The translations under genes and the position numbers were made by a program. Shown here piece after piece: positions 1 through 5,486 of a DNA stretch of 9,226 bases. This stretch comes from Geoglobus sp. (GTDB lineage: Archaea; Halobacteriota; Archaeoglobi; Archaeoglobales; Archaeoglobaceae): positions 1-9,226 of the forward strand of contig JALURI010000198.1 of the NCBI GenBank assembly GCA_027016965.1, in the 5' to 3' direction. Each line of letters starts with the position of its first letter. Within the stretch, counting starts at the first letter, position 1. The notes under the pieces are model-generated. The model was not told the origin of the DNA, did not search any database, and was given only the letters and a program-made list of their open reading frames with translations.

Positions 1-2
1 GT

Positions 3-527
3 TCTGATATGATTGGATACCTTTATCCTCTCAGAACATACTTGATTGTTGCTGGAAGTGCTGATAAACCCAATCCAATGACTGCCGACTGGGTTGTGCC
101 GCTCAGTTTCAATCCCCCGCTTCTCGGTGTTGCAATAGGAAAGAAAAGATACACAAAGAAGCTCATTCAAGAGCAGAAGGATTTTGTTGTTGCGGTGCCA
201 ACAATGGAGCTGCTGAAGGATGTGTGGATAGCAGGAACTGTCAGCGGGGCGAGGGAAAGCAAGGCTGAAAAGATGGGCGTTACATTTATTCCTTCGAAAA
301 AGGTTAGAGCTCCATCAATAAAGGAGTGTCAGGCAAACATAGAGTGCAGGGTTGTAAATGAGGTTGAAACAGGAGATCACGTATTTTTTGTTGGAGAAAT
401 TGTGAACGTCACCCATGGAGATGCATTTGAGGATGAAAAGCCTGAAATCAGGAATTACAGATTTATCATGCATGCATTCAGTGGTCCGAACTTTGTGTGG
501 CAGGGTGATGAGATAGTCAGGCCTTAG
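3..527 (+). CDS. Flavin reductase-like FMN-binding split-barrel protein, 5' end cut by window
   Basis: This looks like a member of the flavin reductase-like family (FMN-binding split barrel), soluble and cytoplasmic. Members bind FMN and reduce flavin or pass electrons; the donor and acceptor cannot be read here. Counting from the ATG at 9, the support is YLYPLRTYLIVAG at residues 4-16, NPMTADW at 22-28 with SFNPP at 33-37 (the usual FMN-phosphate-side segment), and the late signature GDHVFFVGE at 122-130. The frame stays open to the left edge (Ser-Asp before Met), and relatives usually carry about ten residues before the YP motif, so the true start is probably outside the window; ATG 9 remains possible. 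The stop lies 4 bases before the next gene, so it is probably co-transcribed with the following three genes. Family call is firm; physiological role is unknown. Confidence 0.85.
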   Translation, partial: SDMIGYLYPLRTYLIVAGSADKPNPMTADWVVPLSFNPPLLGVAIGKKRYTKKLIQEQKDFVVAVPTMELLKDVWIAGTVSGARESKAEKMGVTFIPSKKVRAPSIKECQANIECRVVNEVETGDHVFFVGEIVNVTHGDAFEDEKPEIRNYRFIMHAFSGPNFVWQGDEIVRP

Positions 528-531
528 AGCC

Positions 532-747
532 ATGAATCCGATCAAGGTTTTTTCAGGAATAACTCTGATCTTCTTTGGTCTTGTTCTTTATTCACTCTCA
601 AAAATTCCGGCAGAAAGCATCGAGTATGGCGGAGTTGTGCTTTTAGGTCCCATCCCAATAGTCTTTGGAAGCAATTCAGGACTGATGATTCTTGCAATAT
701 TCATTGCTCTTGTTCTTTTTGCATTCTCCATGATAAAAAGGTGGTAG
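532..747 (+). CDS. Small two-TM membrane protein, TIGR00304/DUF131 type (copy 1)
   Basis: A 71-residue integral membrane protein. Hydrophobic segments at about residues 5-23 and 49-67 flank a conserved hairpin, [15 protein letters not shown], at 33-47. That glycine/proline motif is characteristic of a family of small archaeal membrane proteins of unknown function (TIGR00304, DUF131), and the length fits. It starts 4 bases after the flavin-reductase-like gene and ends 1 base before a second member of the same family, so the two may form a hetero-oligomer (inference). I see no clear Shine-Dalgarno before the ATG, so translation may be coupled to the upstream gene. No enzymatic motif is visible and I assign no function. 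Confidence 0.8.
   Translation: MNPIKVFSGITLIFFGLVLYSLSKIPAESIEYGGVVLLGPIPIVFGSNSGLMILAIFIALVLFAFSMIKRW
739..745 (+). promoter_or_regulatory. Shine-Dalgarno for the GTG start at 749
   Basis: AGGTGGT sits across the last codons and stop of the upstream gene. AGGTG matches the archaeal anti-Shine-Dalgarno complement GGAGGTGA and lies about 5 bases before the GTG at 749. It supports the unusual GTG start for the second small membrane protein. Confidence 0.55.
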
Positions 748-748
748 A

Positions 749-1042
749 GTGCTTGAGTACATTGCACTCATACTCATCGCACTTGGAGCATTTCTGCTGA
801 TACAGGGGCTGAGGGAAAGATATGTTTCAGACGAGGTCTACTACACAGATCGTCCTGAGCCTGAAGAAGAGATGGAGATGCTGGATTTAAAGGATGAGTG
901 GAGAAGTAAGCTTAAGGGAGGAGGTGTAATTTTAATCGGGCCGATTCCGATAGTTTTTGGAGATTCAAGGTATGCGGTAATTGCTCTCGTACTCACAATT
1001 TTCCTGATGATTCTCGCAATAGCATTTATGGTGATGGTATGA
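749..1042 (+). CDS. Small two-TM membrane protein, TIGR00304/DUF131 type (copy 2)
   Basis: A 97-residue paralogue of the preceding protein, starting at GTG 1 base after its stop. The first hydrophobic helix is at about residues 3-20. An acidic hydrophilic linker at about 21-56 follows, containing [11 protein letters not shown], and is absent from copy 1. The family hairpin [15 protein letters not shown] is at 57-71 and a second helix at about 75-97. Both copies keep the GPIPIVFG core while their DNA and flanks have diverged, so the duplication is old. The stop overlaps the start region of the next gene. Function unknown; the charged linker may be a soluble partner-binding segment (inference). 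Confidence 0.78.
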   Translation: MLEYIALILIALGAFLLIQGLRERYVSDEVYYTDRPEPEEEMEMLDLKDEWRSKLKGGGVILIGPIPIVFGDSRYAVIALVLTIFLMILAIAFMVMV

Positions 1043-1620
1043 TGGAAGAACGAATTTACTACTTTGAAAAACCGGGGAAAGAGAATACTGAAAAAACTGT
1101 TGAACTTGCACTGAAAAGAGCGGAAGAAAGAGGTATAGATAATATTGTCTTTGCATCCTCGACAGGATTCACCGCAAGAAAGGTTCTCGAGATGAAGAAG
1201 AATCCAGATCTCAATCTTGTTTGCGTTACATATCACACGGGTTTTTACAGAGAGGGAGAGAGCAGTCTGGATCCTGAGACGGAGGAGTTTTTGAGGAGCA
1301 CTGGTATTAAAATTGTGAGGCAGAGCCACATTTTAAGCGGTGTTGAGAGGAGCATAAGCAGAAAGCTTGGAGGAGCAAGCAGGGTTGAGGCAATAGCAGA
1401 AGCATTGCGGAGTCTTTTCGGACATGGACTGAAAGTGTGTGTTGAGATTGCGATAATGGCTACCGACAGTGGAGCTATTCCAATAGAAGAGGTGGTTGCC
1501 ATGGGTGGAACAGGAAGGGGGGCAGATACAGCGGTTGTTTTGAGACCAGCCCATATGAACAGTTTCTTCAATCTTGAAATAAGGGAGATAATATGCATGC
1601 CCAGGTTTAAACGGCGTTAA
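1042..1620 (+). CDS. Stand-alone pyruvate kinase C-terminal (alpha/beta) domain protein
   Basis: A 192-residue soluble protein resembling the C-terminal regulatory domain of pyruvate kinase (PK_C type, COG1751-like; A. fulgidus AF0103 is a relative from memory), without the catalytic barrel, so it is not a pyruvate kinase. Counted from the ATG at 1039, visible motifs are ASSTGFTA at 39-46, VTYHTGF at 63-69, [19 protein letters not shown] at 94-112, and the phosphate-loop-like [10 protein letters not shown] at 156-165 near the end. Two consecutive ATGs (1039 and 1042) are available. I chose 1042 because GGTGAT at 1030-1035 sits 6 bases before it and relatives start Met-Glu. From memory, unverified, structural-genomics structures of this family contained bound FMN, which would fit the flavin-reductase-like gene in the same run. 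Biochemical role is not known to me. Confidence 0.82.
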   Translation: MEERIYYFEKPGKENTEKTVELALKRAEERGIDNIVFASSTGFTARKVLEMKKNPDLNLVCVTYHTGFYREGESSLDPETEEFLRSTGIKIVRQSHILSGVERSISRKLGGASRVEAIAEALRSLFGHGLKVCVEIAIMATDSGAIPIEEVVAMGGTGRGADTAVVLRPAHMNSFFNLEIREIICMPRFKRR

Positions 1621-1635
1621 ACATGCCAGATACAG

Positions 1636-1652
1636 CAACATTTATTATATAA
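1636..1652 (+). promoter_or_regulatory. Archaeal TATA promoter for the gene at 1672
   Basis: The 51-base gap after the PK-C-like gene contains TTTATTATATAA at 1641-1652, a strong TATA-box match. Its centre is about 26 bases before the ATG at 1672, the distance at which archaeal transcription normally starts, so the transcript is probably leaderless. The upstream BRE half (CAGCAACA) is weak. Confidence 0.55.
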
Positions 1653-1671
1653 TTCTCCATAAAGGTAAAAT

Positions 1672-2325
1672 ATGGAGGAGAAGCCTGTAACCACACTTAG
1701 AGATTTTTTTCTGTCTATACAAAATCACAGAGTCTTGATAAAAGCTGAAAATCCTATCCTCCCTGTGATGCTAACTCTAAATTATATAGAGCCCCTGTAT
1801 GGAAAAGATGGGGCTGTGCTGATTTTTTTAACTGAAAAGGACAAACGGCTTTTCAGACTGATAAGAAAACAGTTTGAAATCGAATGTGATTACGATACCA
1901 TCGACATTTTCATTCATAAGGAGGGTGATCTTCTTCCATGTAAACTTGTTGTTGAGAAACTCAGAAGAACAATTCTCGGGGAAAAAGACAGAGTGATACT
2001 GATTTTTGGCAACCCATCTCTCATATTCTTTTATGGAATGGAGGCAATTCGAGAATACTCGATTATGATGGACATGCTTCCTGATGACATCACTGTTGTG
2101 AACTTCTGTCAGATAGGGATTACAGAGCCCCCTGTAGATGTCTATCAAAAAAGCATTTACGATGTGACTGCAAGCATAAAGAAATCGTCAGAAAGACCTA
2201 ACAGGTACACATTCGAAATTGACCATTCTGCACTTCAAAACCTGACAGAGAAGATTGGAATTCTTTTCACTGAGGGATTGCTGATAAAAGACTTGACTAT
2301 CAAATCCAGAAGTGAGTTTATTTAG
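1672..2325 (+). CDS. Uncharacterised protein, possible degenerate RecA/KaiC-like domain
   Basis: I do not recognise this 217-residue protein by family. It has no signal peptide or clear membrane segment. Predicted beta-strands alternate with helices: VLIKAE (21-26), AVLIFLT (48-54), TIDIFIH (76-82), VILIFGN (108-114), TVVNFCQIG (141-149), RYTFEID (178-184). The order and spacing resemble a RecA/KaiC-like ATPase core. However, the place expected for Walker A holds ENPILPV (26-32), with no GxxxxGK[ST], and the strand expected to carry the Walker B aspartate reads VILIFGNPS. If the fold is right, ATP hydrolysis is unlikely; this is inference from layout alone. The gene has its own apparent TATA box, begins with ATG, and ends 46 bases before the GGGP synthase start. 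Cysteines at 72, 90 and 146 form no obvious metal motif. Confidence 0.75.
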   Translation: MEEKPVTTLRDFFLSIQNHRVLIKAENPILPVMLTLNYIEPLYGKDGAVLIFLTEKDKRLFRLIRKQFEIECDYDTIDIFIHKEGDLLPCKLVVEKLRRTILGEKDRVILIFGNPSLIFFYGMEAIREYSIMMDMLPDDITVVNFCQIGITEPPVDVYQKSIYDVTASIKKSSERPNRYTFEIDHSALQNLTEKIGILFTEGLLIKDLTIKSRSEFI

Positions 2326-2332
2326 CTTCATT

Positions 2333-2352
2333 CCAAAAATTTTTATTTTATT
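2333..2352 (+). promoter_or_regulatory. BRE/TATA promoter for the ether-lipid operon
   Basis: CCAAAAA followed at once by TTTTTATTTTATT is a good archaeal BRE plus TATA element. The TATA centre (about 2345) lies 26-27 bases before the ATG at 2372, predicting a leaderless transcript for GGGP synthase. The element lies just after the stop of the upstream gene. Its T-rich strand could also help terminate the preceding transcript. Confidence 0.6.
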
Positions 2353-2371
2353 GGGATTGACAAAAGCACAG

Positions 2372-3061
2372 ATGCTGGGAAAAATCAGGCATGTGACAAA
2401 ACTCGATCCAGACAGAAACAACCCTCCGGAGATAATCAGGGCTGTTGCTGAAAGCGGTACAGATGCGGTCATGGTCTCAGGGACACAGAATGTCACATTT
2501 GAAAAGGCAAAACTCCTCTTTAATGAAATAAAAGATTACGGGCTTCCAACCATACTTGAGCCATCAGATCCATCCAATGTCGTGTATGATGCCGATTACA
2601 TCTTTGTGCCAGTTGTTCTGAATTCTGAAGACGGAGAATGGATAACAGGAAAACATTCACGATGGATCAGAATGAATATAAAAAATCTTAACAGCTTCAG
2701 AAATATTCTCGATGAGAAGGTTTTGATGGAGGGATACATAGTCCTGAATGAGAATTCGGCTGTTGGTAGAGTTACAAGAGCAAGGTGCAATATTGACATT
2801 GATGAGGCGGTGAGCTATGCGATAGTTGGAGAAGACATGTTCAATCTACCAGTAATTTACGTGGAGTACAGTGGAACTTACGGAAATCCTGAGATTGTGG
2901 GAGCGATAAAGAAAGCATTGAGAAGGGCTAAACTTTTTTATGGGGGAGGGATTGACAGCAGAGAGAGGGCGCTTGAGATGCTAAAGAATGCGGATACGAT
3001 AGTTGTCGGAAATGTGATTTATGAAAAAGGAATCGATGCATATATGTCAACAGTACCATGA
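2372..3061 (+). CDS. Geranylgeranylglyceryl phosphate synthase (GGGPS)
   Basis: Joins geranylgeranyl diphosphate to sn-glycerol-1-phosphate, forming the first ether bond of archaeal membrane lipids; a cytosolic (beta/alpha)8-barrel enzyme needing Mg2+. Using the ATG at 2372 it has 229 residues, close to the A. fulgidus enzyme. Visible signatures are HVTKLDPDR at 7-15 (Mg/diphosphate site, Asp12), SGTQNVT at 36-42, EPSDPSNV at 63-70, a tryptophan at 98 near the position described in the A. fulgidus enzyme as limiting prenyl chain length, [11 protein letters not shown] at 163-173 (glycerol-phosphate site, Glu165), YGGGIDS at 190-196, and GNVIYEKG at 213-220. An in-frame GTG at 2312 would add 20 hydrophobic residues not seen in relatives and would place the promoter inside the gene, so I reject it. 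Its TGA overlaps the next ATG (ATGA), coupling it to DGGGP synthase. Confidence 0.95.
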   Translation: MLGKIRHVTKLDPDRNNPPEIIRAVAESGTDAVMVSGTQNVTFEKAKLLFNEIKDYGLPTILEPSDPSNVVYDADYIFVPVVLNSEDGEWITGKHSRWIRMNIKNLNSFRNILDEKVLMEGYIVLNENSAVGRVTRARCNIDIDEAVSYAIVGEDMFNLPVIYVEYSGTYGNPEIVGAIKKALRRAKLFYGGGIDSRERALEMLKNADTIVVGNVIYEKGIDAYMSTVP

Positions 3062-3900
3062 AAAAGTTAATAGCACTCTGGGAACTGACAAGACTTGAAC
3101 ATGGTTTTATTTACGGTCTTGGAGTGGTAGCAGGAGTCTATATAACACTTGGATACTTTGATCTCAGGCTAACAACCTTTGGATTTCTTACTGCCCTCTT
3201 TTTGCAAGCTTCTGCATTTGCCCTCAATGACTACTTTGACTATGAGGTTGACAGAGCCAACAGAAGATTTGACAGACCGATAGTAAGAGGTGACATATCG
3301 AGAAGAACAGCACTGCTTGTCTCAGCGGTTCTTGCTTTCCCGGGTTTCGGATTTGCTTATGCCGTCTCAATTCTGGCTTTCTTTCTTGCAATTGCAATAA
3401 CCTTTATGGGATATGCCTACGACATCAAGCTTAAGGAATACGGCATTGCTGGAAACATTTACATTGCATTTTCAATGGCTGCGCCCTTTATATTCGGCTC
3501 CATAGTTGCAGGAAGTCCCAACATTCAGATCGCCATTCTTTCAGCAATAGCATTTCTTTCAGGACTTGGAAGAGAGATTATGAAGGGAATAGAGGATGTG
3601 GAAGGGGATGCAATCAGAAATGTGAGGACGATAGCAAGAGTTCAGGGTATAAAAACTGCAGAGAAGATTTCTGCATCACTTTACATAATTTCCGTTGTAC
3701 TGAGTCTTTTGGTAATTGCAATTCCCGAATACATGGATGTAAAGTACCTGATTCCGGTTCTGATATGTGATTTTATTTTGATTGATACAGCCAGCAAGCT
3801 CTTTAAAGGGGTGAGAATGGAGGAAATAAGGAAAATGAGAAAGAAGACAATGATTGCCCTATTTTTCGGTCTGGTTGCATTTATTCTTGGTGCAACCTGA
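3058..3900 (+). CDS. Digeranylgeranylglyceryl phosphate synthase, UbiA family
   Basis: A membrane prenyltransferase adding the second geranylgeranyl chain to GGGP, giving the second ether bond of archaeol-type lipids. The 280-residue length and repeated hydrophobic helices fit the UbiA superfamily. The first aspartate-rich motif is NDYFDYEVD at 57-65, followed by [11 protein letters not shown] at 68-78; YAYDIKLK at 119-126 comes next, and the second motif is [13 protein letters not shown] at 172-184. These bind Mg2+ and the prenyl diphosphate. UbiA proteins also make quinones, but position directly after GGGP synthase, sharing an ATGA overlap, makes the lipid role by far the most likely. No separate Shine-Dalgarno is evident, so translational coupling is likely. 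The gene ends the operon; a new promoter overlaps its stop. Confidence 0.93.
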   Translation: MKKLIALWELTRLEHGFIYGLGVVAGVYITLGYFDLRLTTFGFLTALFLQASAFALNDYFDYEVDRANRRFDRPIVRGDISRRTALLVSAVLAFPGFGFAYAVSILAFFLAIAITFMGYAYDIKLKEYGIAGNIYIAFSMAAPFIFGSIVAGSPNIQIAILSAIAFLSGLGREIMKGIEDVEGDAIRNVRTIARVQGIKTAEKISASLYIISVVLSLLVIAIPEYMDVKYLIPVLICDFILIDTASKLFKGVRMEEIRKMRKKTMIALFFGLVAFILGAT

Positions 3901-3914
3901 AAAACTTTAATTTA
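3897..3914 (+). promoter_or_regulatory. BRE/TATA promoter for the DUF2148/methyltransferase operon
   Basis: CTGAAAAACTTTAATTTA combines a BRE-like GAAAAAC with a TATA-like TTTAATTTA. It overlaps the stop of the DGGGP synthase gene and lies 33-50 bases before the ATG at 3947, predicting a short leader that starts near 3932-3935. The first 14 bases recur exactly at 5447-5460 before the histidine kinase. Confidence 0.5.
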
Positions 3915-3933
3915 CTAAGTACAAATTCTGGTT

Positions 3934-3940
3934 GGGGTGA
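3934..3940 (+). promoter_or_regulatory. Shine-Dalgarno for the DUF2148 gene
   Basis: GGGGTGA contains GGTGA, complementary to the archaeal 16S rRNA 3' end, with 6 bases between it and the ATG at 3947. It fixes the start and shows this transcript has a short leader, unlike the leaderless-looking transcripts upstream. Confidence 0.6.
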
Positions 3941-3946
3941 GAAATA

Positions 3947-4486
3947 ATGCTTGAGGAAAATCTGAGGAAAGAAATTGCAGAACTGTCTGCGAAGCTCATG
4001 GCATTGACCGCTCAAACAGCCCCCAAATCAAAGGGGGAGGATGATGTTGAAATAGTTGTTATCAAAGGAGATCTAAAGAATAAACTGGCTGAAAAAATGA
4101 TTGAAATGGCTGATGAAAGAGAGAAAAATTTCATAAGGGATGGGGAAAGTGTAAAGAAAGCAGATGCCGTGGTTTTAATTGGCGTATTTGGGGAGAGAAC
4201 CCTTGGGCTCAACTGCGGTGCATGCGGGTTTGAAAGCTGCAATGATTTCAAAAGTTCAGGGAGACGAGAAGGGAGAGACTTTGTTGGACCGAACTGCGCT
4301 TACAAGCTCATAGATATGGGAATTGCAATAGGTTCAGCAGCAAAACTCTCATCCATACTTGGGGCAGATACCAGGGTCATGTATAGAATTGGAGCAGCAG
4401 CAAAAAAGCTCCGTATTGCCAGAAGTGATGTTGTTATGGGAATTCCTATATCAGTCACGTCCAAGAATCCGTTTTTTGACAGATGA
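3947..4486 (+). CDS. DUF2148 ferredoxin-domain protein, likely 4Fe-4S
   Basis: A 179-residue soluble protein of the DUF2148 type (uncharacterised ferredoxin-domain proteins, COG4739-like). Residues 1-30 form a charged helical start, and 33-80 look alpha/beta with VEIVVIKGD (34-42) and ADAVVLIGVFGE (72-83). The metal motif is LNCGACGFESC at 88-98 (Cys90, Cys93, Cys98) followed by PNCAYK with Cys117. That is four cysteines in the CGxCGxxxC...C pattern typical of a [4Fe-4S] cluster. A conserved-looking C-terminus, with MGIAIGSAAKLSSILGADTRVMYRIG at about 124-149, follows. No catalytic motif is seen, so an electron-transfer or structural role is only a guess. Its TGA overlaps the ATG of an RNA methyltransferase (ATGA), implying coordinated synthesis; the functional link is unknown. 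Confidence 0.85.
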   Translation: MLEENLRKEIAELSAKLMALTAQTAPKSKGEDDVEIVVIKGDLKNKLAEKMIEMADEREKNFIRDGESVKKADAVVLIGVFGERTLGLNCGACGFESCNDFKSSGRREGRDFVGPNCAYKLIDMGIAIGSAAKLSSILGADTRVMYRIGAAAKKLRIARSDVVMGIPISVTSKNPFFDR

Positions 4487-5439
4487 TATTTGATTTTCCG
4501 TCTTCAGATTTTTCAAGGAGAATTTCAGGGGAATTTGGGTACAGTGAATTCATAATAAGGAGATGGGAAAGGTTTTTTGGAAGGCAAGAGACAGAAAAAC
4601 TTGTCAGGGCAATGGAAAATGTTCCAAAATACATACGTGTGAACACAATAAAGACAGATGAAGATGGACTTTTAAAAAAGCTTGATGATAGAGGATTTGA
4701 AGTTGAAAAAACCGAGGTGCCATTTTGTTATGAAGTCAGAAATGAACCATACAGCATTGGAGCCACTCCTGAATATCTCATGGGTTTTTATTACATAATG
4801 GACAAGAGCTCTTGCATCCCTCCCCTTGTTCTGGAAGTAGAGCAGGATCACCTGGTGGTGGACTTTGCATCTTCTCCCGGAGGAAAGACAACAATGATCT
4901 CGCAGCTGATGAAAAACAGAGGAAAGATAATTGCAATAGAGGGTAACAGGGAGAGAATTCCTGCTTTAATTGATAACATTCACAGAATGGGATCTTTGAA
5001 TGTCGCTGTTGTTCACATGAACTCCGCTGAATTCCTTAGAGCGGGGATGAAGGTGGACAGGATTCTTGTGGATGCGCCATGCACGGGGGAAGGGATCATA
5101 CACAAGGATCCATCAAGAAAGATATCCCGTGGTAAAGAAGATATCCAGTTCTGCTCTGCCCTACAAATAAAATTGCTTGAATCTGCAATAGGATCTCTGA
5201 AAAAGGGTGGAATTTTGGTATATTCAACATGCTCTCTCACGCCAGAAGAAAACGAAATGGTACTGGAAAGTGCTCTGGAGAGATTTCCTGTTCATCTCGA
5301 TGAAATTAATTTCGGAGTGCCTGCCATGACCAGAATTGGAGATGTAAGACTTGACCCGGAGATATCGAAGGCTAAAAGATTCTATCCCCACATTCACGGA
5401 TGTTCCGGTTTTTTTGTGGCGAAGATTGTGAGAGACTGA
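4483..5439 (+). CDS. RsmB/NOP2/Sun-family RNA cytosine-5 methyltransferase
   Basis: Transfers a methyl group from S-adenosylmethionine to carbon 5 of cytosine in RNA. The 318-residue protein has an N-terminal RNA-binding-like region (YIRVNTIKTD at 50-59, SIGATPEYLMGFYYIMDKSS at 91-110) and then a Rossmann methyltransferase. Motif I is FASSPGGKTT at 128-137 (SAM). Motif IV is VDAPCTGEG at 196-204, whose Cys200 normally releases product. Motif VI is YSTCSLTPEENE at 247-258, whose Cys250 is the expected nucleophile. The tail PHIHGCSGFFVAKI at 302-315 is typical of the family. Both cysteines are present, so it should be active. The compact form without a PUA domain resembles archaeal tRNA methyltransferases of the Trm4 type, but rRNA cannot be excluded. 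The ATGA start overlaps the DUF2148 gene; I see no independent Shine-Dalgarno. Confidence 0.93.
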   Translation: MIFDFPSSDFSRRISGEFGYSEFIIRRWERFFGRQETEKLVRAMENVPKYIRVNTIKTDEDGLLKKLDDRGFEVEKTEVPFCYEVRNEPYSIGATPEYLMGFYYIMDKSSCIPPLVLEVEQDHLVVDFASSPGGKTTMISQLMKNRGKIIAIEGNRERIPALIDNIHRMGSLNVAVVHMNSAEFLRAGMKVDRILVDAPCTGEGIIHKDPSRKISRGKEDIQFCSALQIKLLESAIGSLKKGGILVYSTCSLTPEENEMVLESALERFPVHLDEINFGVPAMTRIGDVRLDPEISKAKRFYPHIHGCSGFFVAKIVRD

Positions 5440-5446
5440 GCCGGCA

Positions 5447-5465
5447 CTGAAAAACTTTAAAAAAA
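5447..5465 (+). promoter_or_regulatory. BRE/TATA promoter for the histidine kinase
   Basis: CTGAAAAACTTTAAAAAAA lies in the 47-base gap before the kinase. The BRE-like GAAAAAC and TATA-like TTTAAAA centre about 27 bases before the ATG at 5487, so the transcript is leaderless or nearly so; no Shine-Dalgarno is visible. The first 14 bases are identical to those at 3897-3910. Confidence 0.5.
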
Positions 5466-5486
5466 TCCCGGTCAGAATTCTGTAAA

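Noticed and set aside
630..962. Direct DNA repeat in the two DUF131 genes
   Set aside because: The similarity is at protein level only; the nucleotide sequences of the two hairpin regions have diverged, so it is an old gene duplication and not a repeat element.
841..1329. A 162-codon open frame on the minus strand across the second DUF131 gene and the PK-C-like gene
   Set aside because: The translation is rich in Ser, Ile and Pro with no recognisable motif, and it lies entirely antisense to two well-supported plus-strand genes.
1245..1641. Minus-strand open frames of about 100 codons opposite the PK-C-like gene
   Set aside because: Two overlapping antisense frames exist in the same stretch, typical of chance openness; neither has a family signature or start signal.
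2312..2371. Hydrophobic N-terminal extension of GGGP synthase from a GTG start, read as a membrane anchor
   Set aside because: Relatives begin near the HVTKLDPDR motif, and the stretch contains the BRE/TATA element, so it is better explained as promoter and untranscribed DNA.
5440..5486. Possible inverted repeat around CCGG at 5441 and 5468 before the kinase, as an operator
   Set aside because: Only four to five bases pair and the flanks do not match; too weak to call.
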